Virus record (IMG/VR): IMGVR_UViG_3300035188_000037
Coordinates: 1 to 32,060 of that record
Reading direction: 5' to 3' (one strand)
DNA: 32,060 nucleotides
Source: a virus
Positions within the stretch are counted from its first letter, which is position 1. Every line of letters starts with the position of its first letter. The notes below the pieces were generated by a model. It worked only from the letters and a program-made list of their open reading frames with translations. It did no database searches and was not told the origin of the DNA. The position numbers and the translations under genes were made by a program. Below are positions 1 through 8,439 of the stretch, piece by piece.

Positions 1-2
1 AA

Positions 3-737
3 AACTATCAGACCTATCTTGACATCACGGAGTACACCGTAAACCGCCCACCGCTTTACAGGGAGATTGAATTTAAGTACCAACCCACAGAGCAGATACT
101 TGGCTTCCAATACCTGCAAACAAACAACGTAGGATTTGGGGATTTAAATAATACCTTCAATTTTGATGGCGATGAGTTCCTAATTGAGGTTCCGTTTGAA
201 TGTCCGCTATTTGAAAGGCTGACTGACCTGCATACGGGGGGTCTGACAAACGTACTCGTTTACAAAAGCATCACAAGTGAAGCAAATGAAGATGGTACGT
301 TTAACCCATATTTGGGTGCGCCTGTTTTATTCTATGGGTACTTTGATGACTACGACTTAACTACAAAACGCTTAACATTTGTAAATGCAGATGGAACTCA
401 CAGAGACGTAGTTATCGCTTGGTACTCTAACACATCAAACAGATACTCAAGTGCAGGCGCATCGCATTCTATTTGCTTTGGCGCAGACATTGACCCATAC
501 CACCTGCAATCGGTAAACCAAAGCCTCTACAACAACGAGTGGAGCAACTACATTACCGACCTGTATGCCAAGAGCCGCAGGGTGTACAACGTAGAAGCGG
601 TGCTTCCCATCGGTAAAATCATAACGCTGAACCTCCAGAATGCAATCATCTGGAACAACACCAAGTACATCATAAACAACGTGAGTCTAAATATGACCAC
701 AGGCAAAGCAACATTTGAACTCCTCAACGTAGTATGA
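3..737 (+). CDS. Tail protein, C-terminal part (copy A, 5'-truncated by window edge)
   Basis: The reading frame is open from the first bases of the window and encodes the last 244 residues of a large tail protein. It matches the C-terminus of the 719-residue protein at 27895-30054. The first 127 bases of the window equal 29315-29441 exactly. After that the copies differ by scattered substitutions and one net codon. The most variable part is a short stretch around residues 70-120 of this fragment, and the last 60 or so residues are nearly unchanged. No start belongs to this fragment, so it is either the end of a complete gene lying across a circular junction or a duplicated gene fragment. A role in the distal tail or baseplate is inferred from its position just before the tape measure gene. 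Confidence 0.8.
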   Translation, partial: NYQTYLDITEYTVNRPPLYREIEFKYQPTEQILGFQYLQTNNVGFGDLNNTFNFDGDEFLIEVPFECPLFERLTDLHTGGLTNVLVYKSITSEANEDGTFNPYLGAPVLFYGYFDDYDLTTKRLTFVNADGTHRDVVIAWYSNTSNRYSSAGASHSICFGADIDPYHLQSVNQSLYNNEWSNYITDLYAKSRRVYNVEAVLPIGKIITLNLQNAIIWNNTKYIINNVSLNMTTGKATFELLNVV

Positions 738-886
738 AGCCCACCTATTTAAGTTATTTAATTGAAATACTAAACTCGGATGAGTGGCTTGGCGCAGGTG
801 ACTGCGTTGAAATTGCCAAAGGCAAGAACAAACTACCCGAAGGATGGAACGAATATATTAAGCTACAATGGCGGCAGTTGAAATAA
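734..886 (+). CDS. Small conserved protein between tail protein and tape measure (copy A)
   Basis: This 50-residue ORF starts with an ATG that overlaps the stop of the tail protein (ATGA). It ends 19 bases inside the tape measure gene. The first ten residues (MKPTYLSYLI) are identical to those of the partner ORF at 30051-30188. The shared I(A/D)-AKGKN stretch also recurs, with a variable loop between. Conservation in two diverged copies, at the same position and with the same overlaps, argues that it is translated. It may help couple translation of the tape measure gene. Function unknown. Confidence 0.65.
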   Translation: MKPTYLSYLIEILNSDEWLGAGDCVEIAKGKNKLPEGWNEYIKLQWRQLK

Positions 887-2685
887 TTGAGATTAAAGGT
901 GATGCAAGTCAAGCAATCGCTGCGCTTAAGGCCGTAGGGATAGAGGCTGACAAGACGCAGGCCAAAGCCAAAGAGAGCAATGATGCTATCAAAGATGGCC
1001 TTGAGGCACTTGACAAGCGCACAGGCGGAGCCGTCTCAGCATTCAAGAGCTTACAGAGTGGTATTGGTGGTGCGGTAAAGTCCTTTGGTACACTCAAGGG
1101 TGCAATCATTGCTACGGGCTTGGGTGCGCTGCTTGTCGCGGTAACATCGCTTGTCACTTACTTTAAGAACACCGAGCGTGGTGGTGATGCATTAGCGGTT
1201 GTTCTTGGCGCACTTGGTGCAGTCGTTGGCAAACTGACGGATGTACTTGTTAAACTTGGCGAGAAGCTCTTTGAGGCATTTCAGAATCCGCAGCAAGCAC
1301 TCAAGGATTTTGGCAAACTGCTAAAAGAAAATATCACAAACCGAATTGAGGGGCTTTTAGAGTTACTGCCTGCTCTTGGTAAAGCAATCGGTCTTGTCTT
1401 AAAGGGTCAGTTTAAAGAAGCGGCAAAGACCGCAGCCGATGCAGCAGGCAAGGTTGCGCTTGGAGTTGAGAACGTCACCGACAAGATTGGGGCAGCAGGT
1501 GCTGCTGCGGCTGAATTTGCCAAGACGTTAGCGGCAGCAGCCAAAGAGGGAGCAAGAGTCGCAGGATTATTGAATGACGTAGAGGATGCCGAACGTGCGC
1601 TAATTGTAGAACGTGCAAAGGCAAACAAGCAGATAGCAGAGGCTCGCTTCGTTGCTGATGACCTAACCAAAAGCACAGAGGAGCGCATCGCTGCGGTACT
1701 AAAAGCAGGAGCGTTAGAAGAGACCGTTGCATCCAAAGAAATCAAAAACCAAAAGCTAAGGCTTTCAGCTCTTCAGGCGCAGGCAAGAATATCAGAAACA
1801 AACGAGGAGCAACTCGTAGCCATTGCAGAGGCAGAGGCTCGTGTATCGGAGTTAGAGCAGGCGAGCATCGCTCGCAAGCGCAGGCTTGGTATTGAAGTAA
1901 AGGGCTTGAGGGCAGAGGAGAAAGCCGCAGCCGATGAGAAGATAAAGGCCGAAGAAGCCTTTGCAGCATTGCAGGAGAAAGCATTATCAGACTTTGATTT
2001 GCAGCAGAGCGCATCATTGGATAAGGCATACGAGATGCTACTCACCGACCAACAACGTGAGATAAACGCAGTTCGTGATAAGTACTTCGCCTTGCTTCAG
2101 TTGGATGAATTGTCGGCAGAGCAGAGGCTTGCTCTTGAGGAGAAGCAATCAGCAGAGATTGTTGCTATCACAAAAAAGACAACGGATGCTCAAACGGCAT
2201 TGGAGAAGGCCGCACAAGATGCAAAGGCCGCAATGGTAAACCAATCTATTGATGCGGTACAGGGTGCGCTTGGTGCGTTATTCAAGAATAGCAAAGCCGT
2301 AGCATCAGCAAATGTGCTTATAGATGCAGCGCAAGCCGCAGTCGGAATCTTTAAGAATAGCACATCGCTACCAGAACCCTTTGGTTCAATAAATAGGGGT
2401 ATTCAGTTGGCAGCACTTGCAGCAACAACCGTTGCATCAATCCGTGACATTAACCGCGCGCAGCCTACGGGAGGCGGCTCGACGCCATCCACACCTACAT
2501 CTACCCCTACTGCGCCATCACAACCACCGCAGTTTAACATCGTAGGACAGGGTGGTGTGAACCAACTTGCACAGAGCATAGGAGGTCAGTTCAGCCAACC
2601 CATCCGTGCATACGTTGTGGGTGGTGATGTAACGACCTCGCAACAACTACAACGCCAAAGAGTAAGAACCGCAACATTCGGATGA
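868..2685 (+). CDS. Tape measure protein (copy A)
   Basis: This 605-residue, Ala/Lys/Glu-rich, largely helical protein sets tail length and is threaded through the tail tube. A hydrophobic, Gly/Ala-rich region lies at about residues 65-170, as expected for tape measure membrane segments. Long heptad-like coiled-coil stretches follow (about 225-450), then a Pro/Thr/Ser-rich linker near 530-555. The final segment (about 557-605, containing NQLAQSIG and QPIRAYVVG) is almost identical to the C-terminus of the second tape measure at 30188-32060, while most of the rest differs. By the usual rule of about 0.15 nm per residue the tail would be near 90 nm. It lies directly after a tail protein and before the head genes, which fits a circular map. 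Confidence 0.85.
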   Translation: MAAVEIIEIKGDASQAIAALKAVGIEADKTQAKAKESNDAIKDGLEALDKRTGGAVSAFKSLQSGIGGAVKSFGTLKGAIIATGLGALLVAVTSLVTYFKNTERGGDALAVVLGALGAVVGKLTDVLVKLGEKLFEAFQNPQQALKDFGKLLKENITNRIEGLLELLPALGKAIGLVLKGQFKEAAKTAADAAGKVALGVENVTDKIGAAGAAAAEFAKTLAAAAKEGARVAGLLNDVEDAERALIVERAKANKQIAEARFVADDLTKSTEERIAAVLKAGALEETVASKEIKNQKLRLSALQAQARISETNEEQLVAIAEAEARVSELEQASIARKRRLGIEVKGLRAEEKAAADEKIKAEEAFAALQEKALSDFDLQQSASLDKAYEMLLTDQQREINAVRDKYFALLQLDELSAEQRLALEEKQSAEIVAITKKTTDAQTALEKAAQDAKAAMVNQSIDAVQGALGALFKNSKAVASANVLIDAAQAAVGIFKNSTSLPEPFGSINRGIQLAALAATTVASIRDINRAQPTGGGSTPSTPTSTPTAPSQPPQFNIVGQGGVNQLAQSIGGQFSQPIRAYVVGGDVTTSQQLQRQRVRTATFG

Positions 2686-3617
2686 TGAAACTAATTGAAC
2701 TAATACTTGATGAATCAATGCTGCTAACTGGCATTGATGCAATCTCCCTTGTGGAATATCCTGCTATTGAGGAGGACTTCATTGCTCTCAACTCACAACG
2801 GGTGGAGTTTGCTACGCAGAGCGATGAGAAGCGCATCCTTATGGGAGCAGCACTCGTACCCAACAAACCCATCTACCGAGCCGAAGGCGAAGATGAGTTC
2901 TACGTTTACTTCAGCGAAGCCACCATCCGCAAAGCCAGCGAGATGTTCTTTCAGAAGTCCAAGCAGAACAACGCTACGCTTGAACACGAGGTAGGCATCA
3001 ACGGCCTCACGGTTGTAGAGTCTTGGATTATTGAAGACGAAGTCCACGACAAGAGCAAGAAGTACGGCTTTGATTTGCCTGTTGGAACGTGGATGGTATC
3101 TATGAAAGTCAACAACCCAGAGATTTGGACAAACTTTGTCAAGACGGGGAAGGTCAAAGGCTTCTCTATTGAGGGCTACTTTGTGGACAAGCTAAACCTT
3201 GCCAAGCAAGAGATGGCGCATCTTGAGGAGCAGGAAGCAGCATTGATGCTTGCGCAGATTGTTGCAATCATAAAAAGAGATGGTCGTAAGAAGTCGGGAA
3301 CACGTACCGAGATGGAGTCGTTCTCTGACTACCCCGATGCGGTACGCAACAACGCCAAGCGTGGCATTGAACTAAACGAGAAGAACGGCAACAAGTGTGC
3401 AACGCCTGTCGGTAAGGTAAGGGCGCAGCAACTCGCGCAGGGCAAGCCTGTAAGCGTAGAGACCATCACACGGATGTACTCATACCTATCAAGAGCCGAA
3501 GAATACTACGATGAGAACGACACGCAAGCCTGCGGTACAATATCATTCCTGCTATGGGGCGGTCTTGCAGGTAAGCGTTGGGCAGAATCTAAACTAAAAG
3601 AACTTAACAATGTATAG
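2682..3617 (+). CDS. Prohead protease, XkdF-like, with extra C-terminal domain
   Basis: The first 175 or so residues of this 311-residue protein resemble the XkdF-type phage serine protease domain. It has an ALVPNKPIYR strand, a likely catalytic His102 in LEHEVG and Ser162 in KGFSIEGYF. These proteases trim scaffold and capsid subunits during head maturation. A short helical linker follows. A second domain from about residue 202 carries SFSDYP, NAKRGIELNEK, RAQQLA, MYSYLSRAEEYY and CGTISFLLWGG. I have seen this module in other phage head proteins but cannot name its function. The ATG overlaps the tape measure stop (ATGA). The scaffold-like and capsid genes follow. Catalytic residues are inferred from motif shape only. 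Confidence 0.8.
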   Translation: MMKLIELILDESMLLTGIDAISLVEYPAIEEDFIALNSQRVEFATQSDEKRILMGAALVPNKPIYRAEGEDEFYVYFSEATIRKASEMFFQKSKQNNATLEHEVGINGLTVVESWIIEDEVHDKSKKYGFDLPVGTWMVSMKVNNPEIWTNFVKTGKVKGFSIEGYFVDKLNLAKQEMAHLEEQEAALMLAQIVAIIKRDGRKKSGTRTEMESFSDYPDAVRNNAKRGIELNEKNGNKCATPVGKVRAQQLAQGKPVSVETITRMYSYLSRAEEYYDENDTQACGTISFLLWGGLAGKRWAESKLKELNNV

Positions 3618-3834
3618 ACCACAAAAACTCCCCGTTGCTTCACCGAGAGGTGGCAGGCGTGGATGCTTATGCAAAGACAACACCTACAAGTCCACCTGCT
3701 GCGATGGCTCATTGCAAGCGCAAGGGATAGGCTCGTTAGTGGGTCAAGGCACAAGCGTTGTCATACTTGGCGAGGAGTGGCAGACCATCAACACGCTATG
3801 GGAGTCCACAAATACTCTATGGCAAGACCTCTAA
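3610..3834 (+). CDS. Small Cys-containing protein of the head region
   Basis: This 74-residue protein starts inside the end of the protease gene. It has a basic N-terminus (SPRGGRRG) followed by CLCKDNTYKSTCCDGSLQAQGIG, with four Cys in about 15 residues that could bind metal. Two similar WQTINTLW / WESTNTLW segments end the protein. Similar short proteins with the CLCKD...CCDGS core recur between the protease and capsid genes of Bacteroidota phages. The position suggests a head role, but no function is known to me. Confidence 0.65.
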   Translation: MYRPQKLPVASPRGGRRGCLCKDNTYKSTCCDGSLQAQGIGSLVGQGTSVVILGEEWQTINTLWESTNTLWQDL

Positions 3835-3874
3835 AAATGTTACAAATAATCAAAACCCCTTTAATTAGTTAGAT

Positions 3875-4453
3875 ATGAAAGCGAATAATATACTTAACCG
3901 CATCCTTGCTGAACTGTCCTCCATCCGTGAGGTTAAGTTCGAGCAAATGACACTTGAGAACGGAGCCGTTCTTGAGGCAGAATCATTTGAAGCAGGTAAC
4001 GAAGTCTTTGTCGTAAGTGGCGATGACCGAGTTGCTGCTCCAGTTGGCGAACACCTCCTTGAAGATGGTCGTGTACTCGTTATCACCGAAGAAGGCGTAA
4101 TCGCTGAAATCAAAGAAGCCACCGCTGAAGCAGAGGTAGAAGTTGAGGTTGAGGCCGAAGCAGCTACCGAACTTGCTGATATGCCAATGGCAGAAGAAGC
4201 CCCTGCGGTTGTTGCAATCATTGAGAGAGTTCTCGAAGAAATTGCAATGATGCGCGAGGAGATGAAAGGAATGCGTGAGGAGATGGGCGGTTACGCCAAC
4301 AAGGAGGAGATGGCTGCGGTTAAAGCAGAACTATCTGCCGCACCTGCTGCGAAAGCCATCAAGCACAACCCCGAAACAAAGCAAGTCCAAAAGATGAGTA
4401 CCAATCGCCCACAAAAAACGATTGACCGAGTCCTTGCACGAATCAATAAATAA
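3875..4453 (+). CDS. Putative capsid scaffolding protein
   Basis: This 192-residue protein is strongly acidic in the middle, with a run of alternating Glu, Val and Ala at about residues 85-110. Helical, coiled-coil-like segments follow (REEMKGMREEMGG), and the C-terminus is basic (NRPQKTIDRVLARINK). An acidic, helical body with a positive C-terminal tail, immediately upstream of the major capsid gene and downstream of a prohead protease, is the usual profile of a phage scaffold. It also fits a beta-rich capsid accessory protein in its N-terminal 70 residues. The assignment rests on composition and position, not on a recognised domain. Confidence 0.6.
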   Translation: MKANNILNRILAELSSIREVKFEQMTLENGAVLEAESFEAGNEVFVVSGDDRVAAPVGEHLLEDGRVLVITEEGVIAEIKEATAEAEVEVEVEAEAATELADMPMAEEAPAVVAIIERVLEEIAMMREEMKGMREEMGGYANKEEMAAVKAELSAAPAAKAIKHNPETKQVQKMSTNRPQKTIDRVLARINK

Positions 4454-4462
4454 TAAATAAAA

Positions 4463-5389
4463 ATGCCCACAACTACTTCAATCACTACAAACTACGCAGG
4501 TATTTTTGCGCAGAAGTATATCTCTGCTGCGCTTCTTTCTGCTAACACTTTGGACAAAGGACTCATTGAGATTCTTCCAAACGTAAACTACAAAACCACC
4601 CTTCAGAAGGTTAATACCAACGACCTATTGAAAGATGGCACGTGCGATTTTGATGCAACTTCTACCTTGACTTTGACTGACCGCGTACTTGCCGTTGAGC
4701 CTTTTCAGGTAAACTTGCAGCTTTGCAAGAAAGACTACTACTCATCTTGGATTGGTGGTCAGATGGGAGTCTCCGCTTACGATAGCATTCCTGCTTCTTT
4801 CGCTGACTTCCTTATCGCTCACGTTGCTTCAAAGACTGCCCAAAAGATTGAGCAGAACATTTGGAACGGCAACGCTGCAAGTGCAGGTGAGTTCTCTGGA
4901 TTCCTTTCTTTGATGACTGCTGACTCTGACGTTATTGACGTAACCGCTACCACCGTGACTGCTGCAAACGTAATCACAGAGCTTGGTAAAGTTGTAGACG
5001 CTATCCCTTCTGCCCTTTACGGCAAGGAGGACTTGACTATCTATGTCCCACAGAACGTAGCAAAGGCTTATGTCCGCGCTCTTGGTGGATTTGGAACTTC
5101 TGGTCTGGGTGCAAATGGTCTCGACAACAAAGGCACAATGTGGTACGGCAACGGAGACTTGTACTTTGATGGCATCCGCGTTGCTATGGCAAACGGTCTT
5201 CCTTCTAACAAGATGGTTGCTGCTGAAGCTTCAAACCTATTCTTCGGAACAGGCTTGGCTGATGAGCGTAACGAAGTTCGTGTACTTGATATGGCTGACC
5301 TTGACGGAAGTGCCAATATTCGCGTAATCCTTCGCTTCTTCGCAGGAGTTCAGTACGGAATCGGAGCTGACGTAGTCCTTTACTCTTAA
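4463..5389 (+). CDS. Major capsid protein
   Basis: This 308-residue protein lies after protease and scaffold-like genes and is followed by a strong hairpin terminator, typical for the most highly expressed virion gene. Its sequence (start MPTTTSITTNYAGIFAQKY, then KVNTNDLLKDGTCDFDATSTLTLTDRVL and YVPQNVAKAYVRALG) resembles major capsid proteins of Bacteroidota siphoviruses. I infer an HK97-type fold from family knowledge. Codon use shifts to the C- and T-rich forms expected for high expression (for example AAC, TTC and GCT). It starts ten bases after the scaffold stop. Confidence 0.82.
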   Translation: MPTTTSITTNYAGIFAQKYISAALLSANTLDKGLIEILPNVNYKTTLQKVNTNDLLKDGTCDFDATSTLTLTDRVLAVEPFQVNLQLCKKDYYSSWIGGQMGVSAYDSIPASFADFLIAHVASKTAQKIEQNIWNGNAASAGEFSGFLSLMTADSDVIDVTATTVTAANVITELGKVVDAIPSALYGKEDLTIYVPQNVAKAYVRALGGFGTSGLGANGLDNKGTMWYGNGDLYFDGIRVAMANGLPSNKMVAAEASNLFFGTGLADERNEVRVLDMADLDGSANIRVILRFFAGVQYGIGADVVLYS

Positions 5390-5408
5390 TCCGAGTTAAT
5401 GTAAATCA

Positions 5409-5444
5409 AGAGGGGGCTTGGGCTATGTCCTCGCCCTCTTTTTT
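5409..5444 (+). terminator. Rho-independent terminator after the capsid gene
   Basis: AGAGGG at 5409-5414 pairs with CCCTCT at 5434-5439, with an additional G-C pair inside. A T-run follows at 5439-5444. It sits 20 bases after the capsid stop and would end or attenuate transcription before the next virion gene. Confidence 0.75.
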
Positions 5445-5467
5445 AATTCTAATAAAACAAAGAAACA

Positions 5468-6016
5468 ATGGCTTGTGATTTAACAAAAGGCAGGGCGGTA
5501 CCCTGTAAAGACGTAGTAGGTGGCATCCGTGCCGTGTACTTTGTAGATTATGGTGACTTGGGTACAATTACCCTCACCAACGATGAGGTGACCAACATCA
5601 GCGGTACATTCTCTGCTTACCAATACTTGGTAAAAGGCAATAGCTCTTTTGAGCAAACCTTTAACTCAAGCCGTGATAATGGCACAACCTTCTTCACGCA
5701 GACTTTGAATTTGACGTTGACCAAACTTACGAAGGAGGACAACAAAGAATTGAAGTTGCTTGCTTATGGCCGCCCTTACGTTATCGTACAAGACTACAAC
5801 GGCAACGCATTCCTTATGGGTATGAACAACGGTGCTGAAGTAACAGGTGGAACGATTGTAACTGGTGCTGCAATGGGTGACCTATCTGGTTACACTTTGA
5901 CAATGGAGGGACAAGAGGTTATGCCTGCCAACTTCATCGCAGGTGCTACTACTGCCAATCCATTCGCAGGACTTGCAGGTGCTAACGACACGATTGTAGT
6001 GGGTTCAAACTCGTAA
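5468..6016 (+). CDS. Putative major tail (tube) protein
   Basis: This 182-residue protein is beta-rich, with alternating Thr and hydrophobic residues (TITLTNDEVTNISGTFSAYQYLVKG, then TQTLNLTLTKLTKEDNKELKLLAYGRPYVIVQDYNGNAFLMG). It is flanked by two terminators, so it may be expressed at its own level. The pattern of strands ending in a YTLTMEGQE segment resembles phage tail tube proteins. A Gly/Ala-rich tail follows (residues 155-182). An alternative is a head decoration protein, because the portal gene is downstream. No catalytic motif is present. Confidence 0.6.
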   Translation: MACDLTKGRAVPCKDVVGGIRAVYFVDYGDLGTITLTNDEVTNISGTFSAYQYLVKGNSSFEQTFNSSRDNGTTFFTQTLNLTLTKLTKEDNKELKLLAYGRPYVIVQDYNGNAFLMGMNNGAEVTGGTIVTGAAMGDLSGYTLTMEGQEVMPANFIAGATTANPFAGLAGANDTIVVGSNS

Positions 6017-6030
6017 CCTACCGCAAGGTA

Positions 6031-6064
6031 AAATAGTTGAAGGGGCGTAAGCCCCTTTTCTATT
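6031..6064 (+). terminator. Two-tier hairpin terminator
   Basis: AAGGGGC (6040-6046) pairs with GCCCCTT (6051-6057) around a GTAA loop. The flanking AAAATAG and CTATTTT also pair, giving a longer outer stem that includes the T-rich tail. It lies just after the tail-tube-like gene. Confidence 0.7.
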
Positions 6065-6101
6065 TTCAAACAAATCTGAATTAAAAGGTTATTTACTTAA
6101 G

Positions 6102-6437
6102 ATGCATATCCTTCAAGTATCAGCCTCGCCACAAGCAATAGTAATCATACCGCGTGAGTTCCCTGCGAGTGTTACGATTGCGCTGATTGATGAATCAACA
6201 AATACCACCGCAACACCTGCGGTTACTGCTGCCTCTGCGAATGGTTTTATGACCCTTACAGGCACGTTCGTACTTGTCAACAATAGATTCTATGGGTTGA
6301 AGGTATTCGCATCGGGAAATCTAATATATCGGGACAGGGTCTTTGTAACTTCGCAAACAGACTACGAGAAATTTACGGTGAACCAAAACGTCTACACCGA
6401 AGAAACAAGCTACAACAATGAGTACATCATCATCTAA
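6102..6437 (+). CDS. Hypothetical virion-region protein
   Basis: This 111-residue, beta-rich protein has alternating hydrophobic and Thr/Ser residues. It opens with MHILQVSASPQAIVIIPREFPASVTIALIDE and ends with a Tyr/Asn/Glu-rich segment. Its last 20 bases overlap the start of the portal gene. The upstream region holds TAAAAGGTTATTT (6082-6094), which also precedes the gene at 24949. It may be a small head or tail accessory protein. No recognised domain. Confidence 0.6.
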   Translation: MHILQVSASPQAIVIIPREFPASVTIALIDESTNTTATPAVTAASANGFMTLTGTFVLVNNRFYGLKVFASGNLIYRDRVFVTSQTDYEKFTVNQNVYTEETSYNNEYIII

Positions 6438-8436
6438 AGTCCACGTTGTGAACTTCAGTTCCTACACCACACCTGTCATTAAAGAGGTTCAGGGCAAGGA
6501 CTATATTGAATACGGAGAGGACAATAACTACTTTGGGTATCTGATTGACAGGTACAACGGCTCACCTACCAACAACGCTATCCTCAACTCTTTGATGGAT
6601 TTGACCTTTGGTAAGGGACTGGATGCAACGGATTCTGCCTCAAAGCCGAGCGAGTATGCTGCGATGCGTGGGTTGTTTACCAAGCCCTGCCTTCAGAAGA
6701 TAGTCGCTGACTACGTTATGATGGGGCAATGTGCATTTCAAGTGGTGTACTCCGCAGACCACAATATGATTGTAGAGGTGCAGCACATTCCCATTGAGAC
6801 ATTGAGGGCTGCGAGGACAAACGATGAGGGGGATATTGATGCTTACTACTACGCCAAGAATTGGACAGACGTAGCCAGTAGAAAAGAAACGCCAGTGCGC
6901 ATACCTGCGTTTGGAGCAAGCAAGGAAGGGTTAGAGATTCTTTACATAAAACCCTATCGCGCAGGCTTTTACGCGTACTCACCTGTGGATTATCAAGGCT
7001 CGTTGCCATATTCAGAGCTTGAGGAGGAAATCGCCAACTACCACATCAACAACGTACAGAACTCTTTAAGCCCATCACTTTTGATTAACTTCAATAATGG
7101 TGTACCGAGTGAAGAAGAGCGCAGGCAGATAGAGAATCAGATTGCTCAAAAGTATAGCGGCAGCTCAAACTCTGGTAAGTTCATCCTTGCCTTCAACGAC
7201 AACAAAGACCTTGCAGCCACCATTGACACCGTTCAGCTATCGGATGCTGCTGCTCAATATCAGTTCTTATCTGATGAGGCCGCACAGAAGATAATGGTTT
7301 CGCATCGTATTGTAAGCCCTATGCTATTGGGCATCAAGGACAATTCAGGACTTGGCAACAATGCCGATGAACTGAAGACCGCCTCTATGCTTTTAGATAA
7401 CCTTGTCATCCGACCCAAGCAGGAGATTATCCTTGACGGCATAGACCAAATCTTGGCCTACAACGACATCAGCCTCAACTTGTACTTCAAGACCCTTCAG
7501 CCTTTGGAGTTCACCGAAACGGAGATTCAAGATGCAGAGGTTATTGAGGAATCAACAGGCGTTAAAACAGAAGACATTGAGACCGTGCAAGTGAGCGAAG
7601 CAAACGAGGACTTAATCAAGAAGGATGCATCGTACAACGGAGCGCAGATTGCAAGCTCTTTGCAGATTATGCAGAGCGTAAAGGATGGCGTTCTAACGGT
7701 AGACCAAGCCATCACCTTCTTGGTGCAGATGCTTCAGTTTGACCCCGATGTAGCAAAGGCTCTTTTTGCAGGCAACTCCTCTGCTATCATCTCCCAGATG
7801 AAGGCGCAGAAGAAGGTCAAATTTGCAAAGAATGATGACCGCCCCTTCCTGCGTGATGAGCTTGCAGCAGAGTTACTGCTGAACATTGAGAGTCTTGGCG
7901 AAAGCGAAGAGGAGCTGATGAAGGACTTTGACCTAATCACCGCTGAGCTTGTTGAGGATGAGGGAGCAGAATACGATGTAGAGGCATACCTCAACTCACG
8001 CACCGACCTTGCAGCGCAACAAGAGAGCGAGCAAGATACGGAGCGTTACAAGGTGCGTTACTTCTACGCCATAGGAACTAAAAAAGACCCAGAGGGTGAA
8101 AGCCGTTTGCTATGCCGCACGTTGATAGGTGCCAAAAGAGTCTACCGCAAGGAGGATGTAGAGGCATTGAGTTCAAAGGGAGGAGCAGAAGCACAGGGTG
8201 AAAGGTATAGCGTATGGTTATTCAAAGGCGGTGCTAACTGCCACCATCGTTGGGAGCGTAGAATCTACCGCAAGAAGCTAACCAAAGAGGGCAAGATTTA
8301 CGGGGGAGGCTCTTTGAACGGCACGGATATTATCAACGTGAACCAAGCCATTCGTATGGGATTCCGACCTATGCAGAATGACCCCCTCGTTGCTATCGCC
8401 CCTATTGAAACACCAACAAGAGGATATAAAAACTAA
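6418..8436 (+). CDS. Portal protein with C-terminal extension
   Basis: This 672-residue protein forms the portal ring through which DNA enters and leaves the head. The first 400 or so residues look like a phage portal: YLIDRYNGSPTNNAILNSL near the N-terminus, the VADYVMMGQCAFQVVYS and YHINNVQNSLSPSLLINFNNG segments, and a HRIVSPMLLGIKDNSGLGNNADEL region. An acidic linker follows. A distinct domain from about residue 535 has RYKVRYFYAIGTK, KRVYRKEDVEAL and GANCHHRWERRIYRK (Cys608, His609, His610), ending in INVNQAIRMGF. Typical portals are about 450-550 residues, so this looks like a portal fused to a second structural module of unknown role. Confidence 0.8.
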   Translation: MSTSSSKVHVVNFSSYTTPVIKEVQGKDYIEYGEDNNYFGYLIDRYNGSPTNNAILNSLMDLTFGKGLDATDSASKPSEYAAMRGLFTKPCLQKIVADYVMMGQCAFQVVYSADHNMIVEVQHIPIETLRAARTNDEGDIDAYYYAKNWTDVASRKETPVRIPAFGASKEGLEILYIKPYRAGFYAYSPVDYQGSLPYSELEEEIANYHINNVQNSLSPSLLINFNNGVPSEEERRQIENQIAQKYSGSSNSGKFILAFNDNKDLAATIDTVQLSDAAAQYQFLSDEAAQKIMVSHRIVSPMLLGIKDNSGLGNNADELKTASMLLDNLVIRPKQEIILDGIDQILAYNDISLNLYFKTLQPLEFTETEIQDAEVIEESTGVKTEDIETVQVSEANEDLIKKDASYNGAQIASSLQIMQSVKDGVLTVDQAITFLVQMLQFDPDVAKALFAGNSSAIISQMKAQKKVKFAKNDDRPFLRDELAAELLLNIESLGESEEELMKDFDLITAELVEDEGAEYDVEAYLNSRTDLAAQQESEQDTERYKVRYFYAIGTKKDPEGESRLLCRTLIGAKRVYRKEDVEALSSKGGAEAQGERYSVWLFKGGANCHHRWERRIYRKKLTKEGKIYGGGSLNGTDIINVNQAIRMGFRPMQNDPLVAIAPIETPTRGYKN

Positions 8437-8439
8437 GAT

